Shown here piece by piece: positions 25,825 through 35,162 of a DNA stretch of 64,000 bases. The translations under genes were made by a program, and so were the position numbers. The first letter of the stretch is position 1, and each line of letters starts with the position of its first letter. The notes under the pieces were generated by a model. It was not told where the DNA came from. It was given only the letters and a program-made list of their open reading frames with translations, and ran no database searches. The stretch lies in the NCBI RefSeq assembly GCF_022347685.1, contig NZ_JAKRGF010000001.1, forward strand, positions 1,116,001 through 1,180,000. The letters run 5' to 3'. The DNA is from Thalassobius sp. Cn5-15 (GTDB taxonomy: Bacteria > Pseudomonadota > Alphaproteobacteria > Rhodobacterales > Rhodobacteraceae).

Positions 25825-26697
25825 ATGGACACATATATTGGCGTGATCGGCGGATCGGGCATTTATGAAATTGACGGGTTGGAAAACGCGGAATGGGTCA
25901 CGGTCGACACCCCTTGGGGGGCACCGTCGGATCAGATCCTGACAGGTGTCTATGAGGGCGTAAAAATGGCCTTTCTGCCGCGTCATGGCCGTGGCCATGT
26001 GCATTCGCCCACCACCGTGCCCTACCGCGCCAATATTGATGCACTGAAACGTCTGGGCGTCACGGATGTGATTTCCGTCTCTGCCTGCGGGTCGTTCCGC
26101 GAGGAAATGGCGCCGGGCGATTTTGTTGTCGTGGATCAGTTCATTGACCGGACCTTCGCAAGAGAAAAATCCTTCTTTGGCACCGGCTGTGTCGCGCATG
26201 TCAGCGTCGCCCACCCCACCTGCCCGCGCCTGTCAGACGCCTGTTTCACCGCCGCCACCGACGCCGGCATCAAGGTGCACAAGGGCGGCACCTATCTGGC
26301 GATGGAGGGGCCACAGTTTTCCACGCTGGCAGAATCCAAAATGTACCGCGAAAGCTGGGGCGCGGATGTGATCGGCATGACAAACATGCCAGAAGCGAAA
26401 TTGGCCCGCGAGGCCGAGCTGTGCTATGCCTCGGTGGCGATGATAACCGATTATGACAGCTGGCATCCCGACCATGGCGAGGTCGATGTGACCGAGATCA
26501 TCAAAACCCTCATCGGCAATGCCGACAAAGGCCGCGCACTGGTCAAACGCCTGCCCGCCCTGCTGGGTGCCGAACGTGACGATTGTCCCCACGGCTGTGA
26601 CAAAGCACTGGAGTTTGCAATCCTCACAGCGCCGGAAAAACGCGATCCTGAACTGGTGGCGAAACTGGATGCCGTGGCAGGTCGTGTGTTGGGTTGA
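25825..26697 (+). CDS. mtnP: S-methyl-5'-thioadenosine phosphorylase
   Basis: 290 residues, MTAP type. The phosphate loop is in IGGSGIYEI, RHGRGHVHSP is the catalytic/phosphate block, and the purine site is in GMTNMPEAKLAREAELCYA. It splits methylthioadenosine from polyamine or SAM metabolism into adenine and methylthioribose-1-phosphate. Adenine made here can be salvaged by Apt, encoded 1.3 kb downstream on the same strand. Confidence 0.95.
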   Translation: MDTYIGVIGGSGIYEIDGLENAEWVTVDTPWGAPSDQILTGVYEGVKMAFLPRHGRGHVHSPTTVPYRANIDALKRLGVTDVISVSACGSFREEMAPGDFVVVDQFIDRTFAREKSFFGTGCVAHVSVAHPTCPRLSDACFTAATDAGIKVHKGGTYLAMEGPQFSTLAESKMYRESWGADVIGMTNMPEAKLAREAELCYASVAMITDYDSWHPDHGEVDVTEIIKTLIGNADKGRALVKRLPALLGAERDDCPHGCDKALEFAILTAPEKRDPELVAKLDAVAGRVLG

Positions 26698-26720
26698 GGC
26701 TTCTGACCAATAATTAACGG

Positions 26721-26743
26721 AGGCGGGCCATAGGTCCGCCTTT
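26721..26743 (+). terminator. Probable terminator after mtnP
   Basis: An 8-bp stem with one G-U type pair (around 26723-26730 with 26733-26740), a short loop and three Ts, placed 23 bases after the mtnP stop. The short T-run lowers confidence. Confidence 0.5.
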
Positions 26744-26908
26744 GGGTCCGCCTCTTTTGCCGCGTTGGGCCACTTTTGATAAAAAATCAAGATTTGCCTA
26801 AAACCGCGCCGCACGCGGCGGGCGCAGCGCAAAACACCCCCGAAAGCGTATGGATTTAACGCAGGAAATCTCCTTAACTAGCGCCATTGCAAACCCAAAG
26901 GATTTCCC

Positions 26909-27910
26909 ATGCGCCTCGACGGCCTCGACATTGCCCGTTTTCTTGCGTTTGTTGGCATGGTCCTCGTCAATTTCCGCATCGCGGCAGAGGTGACGAGCGC
27001 AGGCGACGTCTCTTCTACGATCATCGACCTGTTAGAGGGCCGCGCCGCCGCGCTGTTTGTGGTGCTGGCGGGCATCGGGCTTGGCCTGTCCCGGGCGGGG
27101 GCGACGCTGGTCAGTCGACGGGCGCTATTCCTGATCATCCTCGGCATGATCAATGTCACGATTTTCGACGCAGATATCCTGCACTATTACGGCACCTATT
27201 TCCTCTGCGTGCTGCCGCTGCTGGCTGCCCCTGCCCGCACACTCTGGGCCGCAGCCGTTATCGTCACGCTTATTGCCTATGGCGGGTTAATCTTTGGACA
27301 TTATGATGCGGGCTGGGACTGGGCGACGCTCGTTTACGCGGATTTCTGGACCGCCAAAGGCTATTTGCGCCACACCTTCTACAACGGGTGGCATCCAGTG
27401 CTGCCATGGGTGAGTTTTCTGTTGATCGGCATGGCGCTGTCGCGACTAGATCTGGCCAGCCCCGCCGTACGCCTGCGTATGGCGCTCTACGGCACCCTTG
27501 CCTGCACCCTCGGCCTGATCCCCGCCATGCTGACCACGGATCCCACATTGATCGAACTTCTCAGAACCGCGCCGATCCCGCCAACACCGTTCTACATCCT
27601 CTCCGCCACCGGCAGCGCCTGCATGGCAATCGCCGCCTGCCTGTGGGCTGGACCTGCACTGATGCGCAACCCCGTCACCCAAACACTTTCACTGGCCGGA
27701 CGACAAAGCCTGACACTGTACCTTGCCCATATCCTCATTGGCATGGGCACGATGGAGGCATGCGGCCTGTTGAACGGCAGCCTCTCAAACAGTGCAGTCT
27801 TGCTCATCAGCCTCTCTTTCTGCACCGCTTGCCTGATCTATGCCAACCTCTGGCAGCATGTGGCAAAACGCGGACCGCTTGAGGCACTGATGCGCAAAAT
27901 CGCCGGGTAA
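26909..27910 (+). CDS. Polytopic membrane protein, DUF418/acyltransferase-3-like
   Basis: 333 residues with about nine to ten hydrophobic segments. The N-terminus [22 protein letters not shown] matches the start of DUF1624/DUF418 membrane proteins. The segment [20 protein letters not shown] is the conserved DUF418-like C-terminal block (G-R-x-S-L-T-x-Y). Inner membrane; possibly transfers acyl groups to an envelope molecule, but this is inference. AGGA precedes the ATG by 6 bases. It reads toward apt, 71 bases away. Confidence 0.75.
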   Translation: MRLDGLDIARFLAFVGMVLVNFRIAAEVTSAGDVSSTIIDLLEGRAAALFVVLAGIGLGLSRAGATLVSRRALFLIILGMINVTIFDADILHYYGTYFLCVLPLLAAPARTLWAAAVIVTLIAYGGLIFGHYDAGWDWATLVYADFWTAKGYLRHTFYNGWHPVLPWVSFLLIGMALSRLDLASPAVRLRMALYGTLACTLGLIPAMLTTDPTLIELLRTAPIPPTPFYILSATGSACMAIAACLWAGPALMRNPVTQTLSLAGRQSLTLYLAHILIGMGTMEACGLLNGSLSNSAVLLISLSFCTACLIYANLWQHVAKRGPLEALMRKIAG

Positions 27911-27981
27911 GAAAGCCCTTGAAACACGGGCGCGGCCTTGCCAAACACCACCAGCACTCAGCTACAGAAAGGCGCAGCCCG

Positions 27982-28524
27982 ATGGCACCGCAGCAGAAAT
28001 CCGTCAAAGACTACATCCGCACCATCGTCGACTTCCCACACGAAGGCATCATGTTTCGCGATGTGACCACGCTGTTTGCCGACCCGCGCGGCTTTCGCAT
28101 GGCGGTGGACCAGATGCTGCACCCCTACGCCGGTCAGCGCATTGATAAGGTTGTAGGGCTGGAAGCGCGCGGTTTCATCCTTGGCGGCGCTATCGCGCAC
28201 CAGCTGGGCACCGGGTTTGTGCCAGTCCGCAAAAAGGGCAAGTTGCCGGGTAAAACCATTTCCGAGGCCTATACGCTGGAATATGGTGATGCGATTGTAG
28301 AACTGCATGACGACGCAATTGAGCCTGGTGAAACCATCTTGTTGGTGGATGACCTCCTCGCGACCGGCGGCACCGCCGAAGCAGGGATCAAACTGATCGA
28401 GCGTTTGGGTGGCAAGATCCTCAGCTGTGCCTTTGTCATCGACCTGCCTGAGCTGGGTGGCCGCCAGAAGCTGGAAGCGATGGGAATGGACGTCACTGTT
28501 CTATGCGAATTCGAGGGTCTTTGA
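27982..28524 (+). CDS. apt: Adenine phosphoribosyltransferase
   Basis: 180 residues from ATG 27982 ([19 protein letters not shown]), the standard length; in-frame sequence upstream is atypical. The PRPP loop is in [29 protein letters not shown] and [13 protein letters not shown] are further signature blocks. It converts adenine and PRPP to AMP, recycling adenine released by MtnP. Cytosolic homodimer in the family. A probable 6S RNA gene follows. Confidence 0.96.
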   Translation: MAPQQKSVKDYIRTIVDFPHEGIMFRDVTTLFADPRGFRMAVDQMLHPYAGQRIDKVVGLEARGFILGGAIAHQLGTGFVPVRKKGKLPGKTISEAYTLEYGDAIVELHDDAIEPGETILLVDDLLATGGTAEAGIKLIERLGGKILSCAFVIDLPELGGRQKLEAMGMDVTVLCEFEGL

Positions 28525-28558
28525 ACACGCCCCCTCCCCTTATCGTGAAAACACCCCC

Positions 28559-28587
28559 TTGTCGGCCCCGCCATGAGTGCCTATCTA
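28559..28587 (+). promoter_or_regulatory. Sigma-70-type promoter of the probable 6S RNA
   Basis: TTGTCG at 28559-28564 and TATCTA at 28582-28587 are separated by exactly 17 bases. The predicted start is near 28594, which coincides with the 5' base of the closing stem of the RNA described next. Confidence 0.65.
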
Positions 28588-28593
28588 GGTCCT

Positions 28594-28755
28594 CGGCGGG
28601 TGCTGCTCTTCACGAGACACGGTTGCATTCCGGTGGCCTTAAGCAATTCCGAGGGAGCTGGCTCTGTCTGGATCCTGGTCTAGTTATCTGGCGCCCACCT
28701 GTACATACAGGTCCTCGGGAATGAGATAACCGAACGGTCGCTGCGGGCCCGCCAC
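28594..28755 (+). ncRNA. ssrS: Probable 6S RNA
   Basis: There is no gene between apt and the next CDS, but about 160 bases look like a long double-hairpin rod. A closing stem pairs GGCGGG (28595-28600) with CCCGCC (28748-28753). An internal block GGTGGCCTTAAGC is followed by GGGAGCTGGCTC. The apical hairpin is ACCTGT-ACAT-ACAGGT. Length, rod shape and a sigma-70-type promoter placed exactly at its 5' end fit alphaproteobacterial 6S RNA, which binds RNA polymerase holoenzyme. The GGAAGC-type loop of SRP RNA is absent. The stretch 28756-28945 after it holds no gene I can support. Confidence 0.62.
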
Positions 28756-28945
28756 TTAGCCCTCTTCATTTTTGCATCACACCAAGGACTGCGCCCTACC
28801 TTGTGTGGGCACTTATCCGCTGTTGGGTCCCAAATATCCGTGAAACACACGTAACGCTTTTATAGTGAACCATTGCAGAAAATACGCCCCCCCGTCGGGA
28901 GGGGCCGGCGCAGCACGGGGTTTCCGCCTGCGCAATGACATCACA

Positions 28946-29260
28946 TCAGCGCTGACGCTTTACCGCCGTTTCCTGCATAACGCGCACAGGCTTGGTCAGA
29001 TCGACCCGCACCGCACGGCCACCGCCGCTTTTGGGCTCATCCTCTTTCAGCTTCATCACCGCGATGCCGAACTGCACACCGGCGAAAATGATGCCGTTAG
29101 AGAACCACAAAAGGAATACCGCCAACAGCCCTACATCAGAGTTCGCCACCAGCGACCCAAGATTGCCAAGGTTGAACCACAACAGCATCGCCACAAAGGC
29201 CGCCGCGATGGCAAAGCCGATCAGAACGTTGGTGATGTAAAGACGGATGAGCTTTGGCAT
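28946..29260 (-). CDS. Small membrane protein, LapA-like
   Basis: 104 residues with two transmembrane helices (about 10-31 and 42-66), separated by a short loop, and a basic cytosolic tail (VMKLKEDEPKSGGGR). GGAGG precedes the ATG by 7 bases. This is a conserved small protein of Rhodobacterales resembling LapA-domain proteins. Function unknown. It lies downstream of the nusB gene on the same strand, 130 bases away. Confidence 0.72.
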   Translation of the reverse strand: MPKLIRLYITNVLIGFAIAAAFVAMLLWFNLGNLGSLVANSDVGLLAVFLLWFSNGIIFAGVQFGIAVMKLKEDEPKSGGGRAVRVDLTKPVRVMQETAVKRQR

Positions 29261-29390
29261 GACAGCGCCTCCTGTAAGAGCTGCCTAAGATCGTATGCCA
29301 ATATCTGAAGGTTTCAAGCCCAATATGAAAAACGCGACACATCTTGACGATATGCCGCGGTTCCTTGCGCAAATATCAGCGAAATCTTGT

Positions 29391-29885
29391 TCAGAACGCT
29401 TCTGGCTTGGCCTCACGGGCCATGTGGTCCAGTACAGCGTTCACGAACTTCGGCTCTTTGCCTTCAGGGAAGAAAGCGCGCGCCACGTCCACATATTCAG
29501 TGATCACCACCTTCGGCGGGGTGTCGGATTGGGTCAGCTCGGCACCTGCCGCACGGAACAGGGCCCGTAGGGTGGAATCGATACGACCCAATGGCCACTT
29601 CGCCACCAGTGCGCGGTCAGTCATCTGGTCGACCTTCGCCTGCCAGTTCACCGCTTCTTTCACCAGTTGTTGGAACAGTTTGGCGTCGCCTTCCAGCCAC
29701 TCCACCTCATCGACAACGGCGCCGAACCGGTGATCCAGAAACTCCAGAATGACCTGATCAAGGATCTGCTCCCCGACCTCCAACTGGTAGAGCGCCTGCA
29801 CAGCATAAAGCCGCGAGGCAGATTTCATCTTACGCTTCTGGTTGTTCGAAAGCGGCTTGCGCTGTTCTTCTTCGCCGGTGCTCAT
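29391..29885 (-). CDS. nusB: Transcription antitermination protein NusB
   Basis: 164 residues, all-helical NusB fold. RLYAVQALYQLEVG at the start and LGRIDSTLRALFRAAGAEL and VITEYVDVARAFF near the end are characteristic. With NusE (S10) it binds BoxA RNA for rRNA antitermination. It follows ribH by 45 bases on the same strand, the common rib-nusB order. A highly charged N-terminal extension of about 20 residues is typical of alphaproteobacteria. Confidence 0.95.
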   Translation of the reverse strand: MSTGEEEQRKPLSNNQKRKMKSASRLYAVQALYQLEVGEQILDQVILEFLDHRFGAVVDEVEWLEGDAKLFQQLVKEAVNWQAKVDQMTDRALVAKWPLGRIDSTLRALFRAAGAELTQSDTPPKVVITEYVDVARAFFPEGKEPKFVNAVLDHMAREAKPEAF

Positions 29886-29930
29886 GCGATCTGGTGCCTT
29901 GTAGGATGGCGTGGCTAGGTCACTGCGGAA

Positions 29931-30461
29931 TTATGCCTTACCTGCCAGCTGGATTTCATCGGCGGGAACGAATCCCACGCCTTTGCGCTGATCGCCCCAT
30001 TTACGGGCCAATGCAATCAGGTGCAAGGCCGCAGCCGCCGCGCCGCCACCTTTGTTCTGATCCTCAGGATCAGCGCGCACCTCGGCCTGACGGCGGTTTT
30101 CTACGGTCAGGATGCCGTTGCCGATGCACAGCCCCTGCAGGCCCAGCATCTGGATGGCACGACTGCTGTCATTGCAGACGGTTTCATAATGGGTGGTTTC
30201 ACCACGGATCACGCAGCCCAATGCGACATAGCCGTCAAAGTTGCTCATCCGCTCAGTGATGCCGATGGCGGTAGGAATTTCCAGTGCGCCGGGCACTTCG
30301 ACAACCTCATAGGTGCCGCCCACAGCCTCAATCTCGGCCGCGGCGCCTTTCAGCATGTTATCAGCAATGTCTTTGTAATAGGGCGACATCACAATCGCCA
30401 GCTTTACCGGTTTGGCAAATTCGGCACGCGGCATAATGTAGTGCTGTTCATGTCCAGCCAT
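29931..30461 (-). CDS. ribH: 6,7-dimethyl-8-ribityllumazine synthase
   Basis: 176 residues. The signature VVEVPGALEIPTAI and the catalytic His region ALGCVIRGETTHYETVC are clear. It condenses 3,4-dihydroxy-2-butanone-4-phosphate with the ribityl pyrimidine to make lumazine. It lies 13 bases after ribB and before nusB. An N-terminal stretch MAGHEQHYIMPRAEF is slightly extended compared with other homologues. Confidence 0.95.
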   Translation of the reverse strand: MAGHEQHYIMPRAEFAKPVKLAIVMSPYYKDIADNMLKGAAAEIEAVGGTYEVVEVPGALEIPTAIGITERMSNFDGYVALGCVIRGETTHYETVCNDSSRAIQMLGLQGLCIGNGILTVENRRQAEVRADPEDQNKGGGAAAAALHLIALARKWGDQRKGVGFVPADEIQLAGKA

Positions 30462-30474
30462 GTCTCAAACTCCT

Positions 30475-31608
30475 TCAGGCAGCGCCGTTGATCGGGCGGG
30501 TGCCAACGATCTCGATGTCATAGGCGTCAAGGCCCACGTATTTGGTGCGCGGGCTGTCGGTCAGCAAAACCAGCTGCGATAGACCGATTTTAGAGAGCAT
30601 CTGCGCGCCGGCGCCGACCTGTTTGATGGTTTTCACCCCCTCCTCGTCCTGTGCAAACAGCGCATGGCGCGGCTCGCGGAACAAGCAGACCACGCCACGG
30701 CCTTCTTCGGCGATGATCTTCATTGCGCGCTGCAACTCATCGGCGGGTTTCGGGCCCAGACCTAAGATATCGGTCGCCTCATGCAGCGCATGGGTGCGGG
30801 TCAGAACAGGTTCGTCGGTGCTGATGTCGCCCTTGATCATCATCACATGCTCAACCCCGTGGATCTGATCCGTGAAGATACGCAGATCCCATTCGCCACC
30901 AAATTCCGAGGTGACGGTTTCGCGGCTGGTTTCCACCACGAGGTTGTCGTTCTTGGAGCGGTATTTGATCAGGTCACTGATGGTGCCGATCTTCATGTCG
31001 TGCTCTTTGGCGAACTCCACCAGATCAGGCAGGCGCGCCATGGTGCCGTCTTCTTTCATGATCTCGCAGATCACCGCCGACGGGTGGCAACCGGCAAGCC
31101 GCGAGATATCAACGGACGCCTCCGTATGGCCGGCACGGACCAGAACGCCACCACGTTTGGCGCGCAGCGGGAAGACGTGACCGGGGGTGGCAATGGCCGC
31201 CATGGTGTTCTGTTCGTTGATCGCGGTGGCGATGGTCAGCGCGCGGTCAGCAGCGGAAATGCCGGTAGAAACGCCTTCGCGGGCCTCAATCGACACGGTG
31301 AAGGCGGTTTCGTGACGGGAAGAGTTATTGACCGCCATCATCGGCAAGCCAAGGAAATCCACCCGCTCTGCCGTCATCGGCAGACAGATCAGACCACGCC
31401 CATGGGTCGCCATGAAATTGATCGCAGCGGCGTCGGCAAATTCCGCAGGGATGATCAGGTCACCCTCGTTTTCGCGGTCTTCATGATCGACGAGGATATA
31501 CATCTGGCCCTGACGGGCGGCGTCGATGATCTCTTCAATCGGGCTGATGGCATCACGCAGTTGGGCCTCTACGGGACCGGGCGTTTCAAAGGCGGCGCTT
31601 TCAGGCAT
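30475..31608 (-). CDS. ribB: 3,4-dihydroxy-2-butanone 4-phosphate synthase with degenerate GTP cyclohydrolase II domain (RibBX type)
   Basis: 377 residues from ATG 31608, with AGGGGA 7 bases upstream. The N-terminal DHBP synthase domain (about 20-210) is intact: [20 protein letters not shown] and [10 protein letters not shown]. The C-terminal domain (about 220-377) aligns with GTP cyclohydrolase II, but the zinc-binding cysteine block (normally HSECLTGD...RCDC) reads [18 protein letters not shown] and has no cysteine. The QEGRGIGL block is also lost. The enzyme therefore makes DHBP only, and a separate ribA must exist elsewhere. This matches the described RibBX class. Confidence 0.9.
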   Translation of the reverse strand: MPESAAFETPGPVEAQLRDAISPIEEIIDAARQGQMYILVDHEDRENEGDLIIPAEFADAAAINFMATHGRGLICLPMTAERVDFLGLPMMAVNNSSRHETAFTVSIEAREGVSTGISAADRALTIATAINEQNTMAAIATPGHVFPLRAKRGGVLVRAGHTEASVDISRLAGCHPSAVICEIMKEDGTMARLPDLVEFAKEHDMKIGTISDLIKYRSKNDNLVVETSRETVTSEFGGEWDLRIFTDQIHGVEHVMMIKGDISTDEPVLTRTHALHEATDILGLGPKPADELQRAMKIIAEEGRGVVCLFREPRHALFAQDEEGVKTIKQVGAGAQMLSKIGLSQLVLLTDSPRTKYVGLDAYDIEIVGTRPINGAA

Positions 31609-31776
31609 GTGAGTTCCCCTGATCAATGTTCCCCTGCCAGATACCCTAGCCCCGCACTAAATGCCAGTGCAGACGCGACGCCACCACAACAGATTCCGCC
31701 AGAGAGCGCAGCGCCTTACGCTGCCCATTCACTGTTCCAGAAGGATCCAAGGGTAAATGTGGACATATTGCATGTC

Positions 31777-31797
31777 AAAAGAGGGGCGCCGCCCCTC
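31777..31797 (-). terminator. Terminator after riboflavin synthase
   Basis: A 7-bp GC stem (31781-31787 with 31791-31797) with a three-base loop is followed by four Ts on the minus strand. It lies 37 bases past the ribE stop and separates it from ribB, which therefore needs its own promoter within 31609-31776. Confidence 0.7.
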
Positions 31798-31833
31798 CCC
31801 CACTCCGCTTATCAAGCGAAGTCTATTAGATTA

Positions 31834-32421
31834 TCAGGCGAAATCTTTCAGGCGCGCCACATAACGGGCCAGCGTATCAATCTCCAGATTGATGCGATCG
31901 CCCACTTTGGCTTGCCCCCAGATCGTCACCTCTTTGGTGTGGGGAATGACGTTGATACCAAAACGGCAGCCGTCCACCTCATTCACCGTCAGCGAGGTGC
32001 CGTTGAGCGTGACGGATCCTTTGGGCGCGATAAACTTGGCCAACTCTTCCGGTACCTCAAACACCATGCGGGTACTGTCGCCTTCATCCACCATCTCAAC
32101 AAGATCGGCGACGCCATCAACGTGACCGCTGACAATGTGACCACCCAATTCGTCGCCCACTTTCAGCGCACGTTCCAGATTGACACGACGACCGACCTCC
32201 CAGGTTCCCAGGTTGGTTTTCGATACCGTTTCGGCAGAGATTTCGACGTCATACCAATCATCGCCCTTAGCAATGACTGTCAGGCAGACGCCATCGCTGG
32301 CGATAGAGGCCCCCATGTCAACGGTGGTCAGATCATACTGCGTCTGGATCCGGGCACGCAGATCGCCGCGCTTTTCCAGTTCCAGAATAGTGCCGAGGTC
32401 GGTGACAATACCGGTGAACAT
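31834..32421 (-). CDS. ribE: Riboflavin synthase, alpha chain
   Basis: 195 residues made of two similar barrel domains (about 1-90 and 98-190). MFTGIVTDLG opens the protein, and the repeated blocks SIASDGVCLTVI and VTLNGTSLTVNEV are the lumazine-binding motifs of each half. It dismutates two lumazines to riboflavin. Also called RibC in some naming schemes. In relatives it follows ribD directly; here the kps block on the other strand separates them. Confidence 0.95.
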   Translation of the reverse strand: MFTGIVTDLGTILELEKRGDLRARIQTQYDLTTVDMGASIASDGVCLTVIAKGDDWYDVEISAETVSKTNLGTWEVGRRVNLERALKVGDELGGHIVSGHVDGVADLVEMVDEGDSTRMVFEVPEELAKFIAPKGSVTLNGTSLTVNEVDGCRFGINVIPHTKEVTIWGQAKVGDRINLEIDTLARYVARLKDFA

Positions 32422-32617
32422 GTTGCGCTCCTTCTAAACGTTTCGAAGATCTAGCCGTTGATAGTCAGAAGGACAAGTCTCAGCCGGGCAACAGCTGCGG
32501 TGCTGCGACACCAGCGTGCCTTAATTTTGCCTAAACCTCATTTTATAAAAAATGGGGCCGATGTACATGGGCCGAATTCTCGAGTGGTTGCGCGTATCAA
32601 GAGGGGCAAGCGTCACA

Positions 32618-33934
32618 ATGTTGCACGATGGGCTGCATACAGGACTGCACAGCAAACAGGACAATCGGGTCTTCCTGTGCCTGCAGGGGCCGCATGGACC
32701 ATTTTTTCACCAATTGGCAAAGATGCTGCGCCGTGCGGGCGCAACCGTGTGGCGTGTCGGCTTCAACGCTGGTGACCGCGCTTTCTGGTTCGATGCCAAA
32801 AGCTACATCCCCTATCGCGGCACAGTTGAAGAATGGCCCGAAACTCTCGACGCGCTGATTGCCGAAAAAGGGGTGACCGATCTGGTGCTTTATGGCGACA
32901 CCCGCGCCATCCACGCCGATGCAGTGAAACGCGCCAAGGCGGCCGGCCTGACAGTTCACGTTTTTGAAGAAGGCTACCTGCGCCCCTTCTGGGTCACCTA
33001 TGAACGCGGAGGCGCTAACGGCCATTCACGCCTGATGGATCTGACTGTTGCGGATATGCGCACGGCATTGGCCCAGAGCGATATGGACAGCCACTTGCCC
33101 CCCGCGCGCTGGGGCGACATGCGCCAGCATGTGTTTTACGGTGCGCTGTATCATTGGTTTGTGATGTTCCGAAATGGCGACTATCGCAACTTCCGTCGCC
33201 ACCGCGAATTGCCGGTATCGCGCGAGTTTTACCTCTATCTCAACCGTTTGCTGATGACGCCTTGGCAGATGCTGGAACGCAACATCGCCACCTTTCGCAT
33301 CCGCAACGGCGGATTTCCCTACCACGTCGCGCTGTTGCAGCTGGAACATGACAGCTCGTTTCAGGAACACTCTCCTTTCAGCCGCATGACCGAGTTTTTG
33401 CAGGTCACAATTGACGGCTTTGCAAAGGGTGCACCGGGCCACCACCATCTGGTGATCAAGGCGCATCCTCTGGAAAACGGCCGCGTGCCGCTAAAACGGG
33501 AAATTCAGCGCATCGCCCGTGAAGCCGGCGTTGAAGATCGCATTCATTTCGTGCGCGGTGGCAAACTGGCCCGCCTGCTGAATGAGGCGCGCAGTGCCGT
33601 CACCGTCAATTCCACCGCAGGCCAGCAGGTACTGTGGCGCGGCATCCCGCTGAAGGTCTTTGGTGCCGCCGTGTATAACAAACCCGAATTTGTTTCTGAC
33701 CAGCCGGTGGCCGAATTTTTCGCCGCTGCCAAACGCCCGGACCTGCCCGCGTATCGCGACTATCGCCGGTTCCTGTTGGAAACCAGCCAGCTGCCGGGCG
33801 GATTTTATTCTGCTGGCGGCCGCCGCCAGTTGATGCGCCATGTGGTCGATATGATGTTGTCGCGCGAAGATCCCTACGAGGCGCTGGCCAGTGGCACCGC
33901 GGCCCCGAGGCAACAGTTGCGTATAGTGAACTGA
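32618..33934 (+). CDS. kpsS: Capsule polysaccharide export/linker protein KpsS
   Basis: 438 residues from ATG 32618 (MLHDGLHTGLH); in-frame ATGs at 32552, 32561 and 32567 lack a ribosome-binding site and add an atypical stretch. Family blocks are FLCLQGPHGPFFHQL, the nucleotide-type helix VHVFEEGYLRPFWVT, HHHLVIKAHPLENGR and VTVNSTAGQQVLWRG. In E. coli group 2 capsules KpsS adds the first beta-Kdo to lyso-phosphatidylglycerol, starting the linker that KpsC extends. Cytosolic or peripheral. It leads the kpsS-kpsD-kpsC block. Confidence 0.88.
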   Translation: MLHDGLHTGLHSKQDNRVFLCLQGPHGPFFHQLAKMLRRAGATVWRVGFNAGDRAFWFDAKSYIPYRGTVEEWPETLDALIAEKGVTDLVLYGDTRAIHADAVKRAKAAGLTVHVFEEGYLRPFWVTYERGGANGHSRLMDLTVADMRTALAQSDMDSHLPPARWGDMRQHVFYGALYHWFVMFRNGDYRNFRRHRELPVSREFYLYLNRLLMTPWQMLERNIATFRIRNGGFPYHVALLQLEHDSSFQEHSPFSRMTEFLQVTIDGFAKGAPGHHHLVIKAHPLENGRVPLKREIQRIAREAGVEDRIHFVRGGKLARLLNEARSAVTVNSTAGQQVLWRGIPLKVFGAAVYNKPEFVSDQPVAEFFAAAKRPDLPAYRDYRRFLLETSQLPGGFYSAGGRRQLMRHVVDMMLSREDPYEALASGTAAPRQQLRIVN

Positions 33935-34028
33935 CAACCACAAAGTCTAGCTCTGGATTTTTATCTCCGATTCCGATACTTTGGACAAAAGACTTGAGGC
34001 AGATAATACAGGTCGAGGAGACCGAGCA

Positions 34029-35162
34029 GTGAAAATCTTTAGCACCCGTCGGGCGAAGTCTGTCGCCCTTTTGGCTGCTGTGGCGCTGATTGCGTCCTGT
34101 GGCCTGCCGCGCGTCGGCCCCAACAAAAAAGAGATCTTCGAAGGCTCCGTTCTTCGTGGAGGTGACGCCTATGTGGTTAACGTAAATGATCGCGTGACCC
34201 GCGCAACCGCTGTGACACCGGCGCTTGGTTTCCCTGATAAATTCGTGAAAGCGGGGCGGCTGGGCTCCGACATCGTGCGCCCCGGCGACACGTTGAGCCT
34301 GACGATCTGGGAAAACGTCGATGTGGGCCTGTTCACCCGCACCGGTGCCAACTCCACGCTGGCAGAAATTCAGGTGGATGGCGCAGGCTTCATCTTTGTT
34401 CCTTACGCCGGTCGCATCCGCGCCGCAGGCAATACACCGGAACAGATTCGTAATATCATCACCCGCAAGATCGAAGATCAGACGCCAGAACCTCAGATCG
34501 AGGTACGTCGCGTGGCCGGTGACGGCTCAACCGTGTCGCTGGTGGGCGCGGTCAGCGGTCAGGGTGTCTACCCGATTGAGCGCCCCACCCGCACCCTGTC
34601 GTCCATGCTGGCGCGCGCAGGTGGCGTAACCATCGATCCCGAAATCGCTCAGGTCACCGTGATCCGCAACGGCGAACGGGGTCACGTTTGGTTCCAGGAC
34701 CTCTATCAGAACCCAGAGCTGGACATCGCCCTGCGTGGCGGCGACCGTATCCTGATTGAGGGGGATACACGTTCTTTCACCGCGCTGGGCGCCACCGGCA
34801 CCCAGTCGCGCGTCGGGTTTGAAAGCCAGACCGTGTCGGCGATTGAAGCGATTGCACAGGTCGGCGGCCTGATCCCAACCGCGGCGGATCCCACCGGCGT
34901 GTTCATCCTGCGCAATGAACCGGCCGCAGTGGCCAACAGTGTTCTGGGCCGCGACGATCTGGAAGGCGCCCAGCGCATGGTTTACGTGCTGGACCTGACC
35001 CAACCGAACGGGTTGTTCATGGCCCGCGACTTTGCCGTGCGCGACGAAGATACACTCTACGTCACAGAAGCCCCCTTCACCCAATGGGATCGCACCATCG
35101 CGGCGCTCACCGGTTCGCTGACCACAGTGACCGCATTGTCATCGCTGGCTGGCGGCAGCTAA
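34029..35162 (+). CDS. Polysaccharide export lipoprotein, Wza/KpsD family
   Basis: 377 residues from the GTG at 34029, which follows GAGGAG by 8 bases; a TTG at 33981 is less likely. The signal peptide ends at Cys24 (lipobox LIASC). The polysaccharide export domain starts around VRPGDTLSLTIWENVDVG and is followed by SLBB-type domains (GAVSGQGVYPIERPTRTL and later SAIEAIAQVGGL). It likely forms the periplasmic and outer-membrane channel for capsule export, with KpsE-like and KpsMT partners not in this window. It overlaps the kpsC start by one base. Confidence 0.87.
   Translation: MKIFSTRRAKSVALLAAVALIASCGLPRVGPNKKEIFEGSVLRGGDAYVVNVNDRVTRATAVTPALGFPDKFVKAGRLGSDIVRPGDTLSLTIWENVDVGLFTRTGANSTLAEIQVDGAGFIFVPYAGRIRAAGNTPEQIRNIITRKIEDQTPEPQIEVRRVAGDGSTVSLVGAVSGQGVYPIERPTRTLSSMLARAGGVTIDPEIAQVTVIRNGERGHVWFQDLYQNPELDIALRGGDRILIEGDTRSFTALGATGTQSRVGFESQTVSAIEAIAQVGGLIPTAADPTGVFILRNEPAAVANSVLGRDDLEGAQRMVYVLDLTQPNGLFMARDFAVRDEDTLYVTEAPFTQWDRTIAALTGSLTTVTALSSLAGGS

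Noticed and set aside
28503-28724. 73-residue open frame over the 6S RNA region
   Set aside because: Overlaps the structured RNA and its promoter, starts inside apt, and has no recognisable protein features.
28594-28755. SRP RNA or tmRNA at the RNA locus
   Set aside because: The SRP apical GGAAGC-type motif and the tmRNA tRNA-like ends are both absent.
31609-31833. FMN riboswitch upstream of ribB or ribE
   Set aside because: I looked for the RFN core in the leaders at 31609-31833 and 32422-32617 and saw none of its conserved blocks.
30781-32454. 557-residue plus-strand open frame across ribB and ribE
   Set aside because: It is antisense to two clear riboflavin genes and spans their intergenic gap. 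It has no ribosome-binding site and no recognisable domain. Long antisense frames are common in GC-rich coding DNA.
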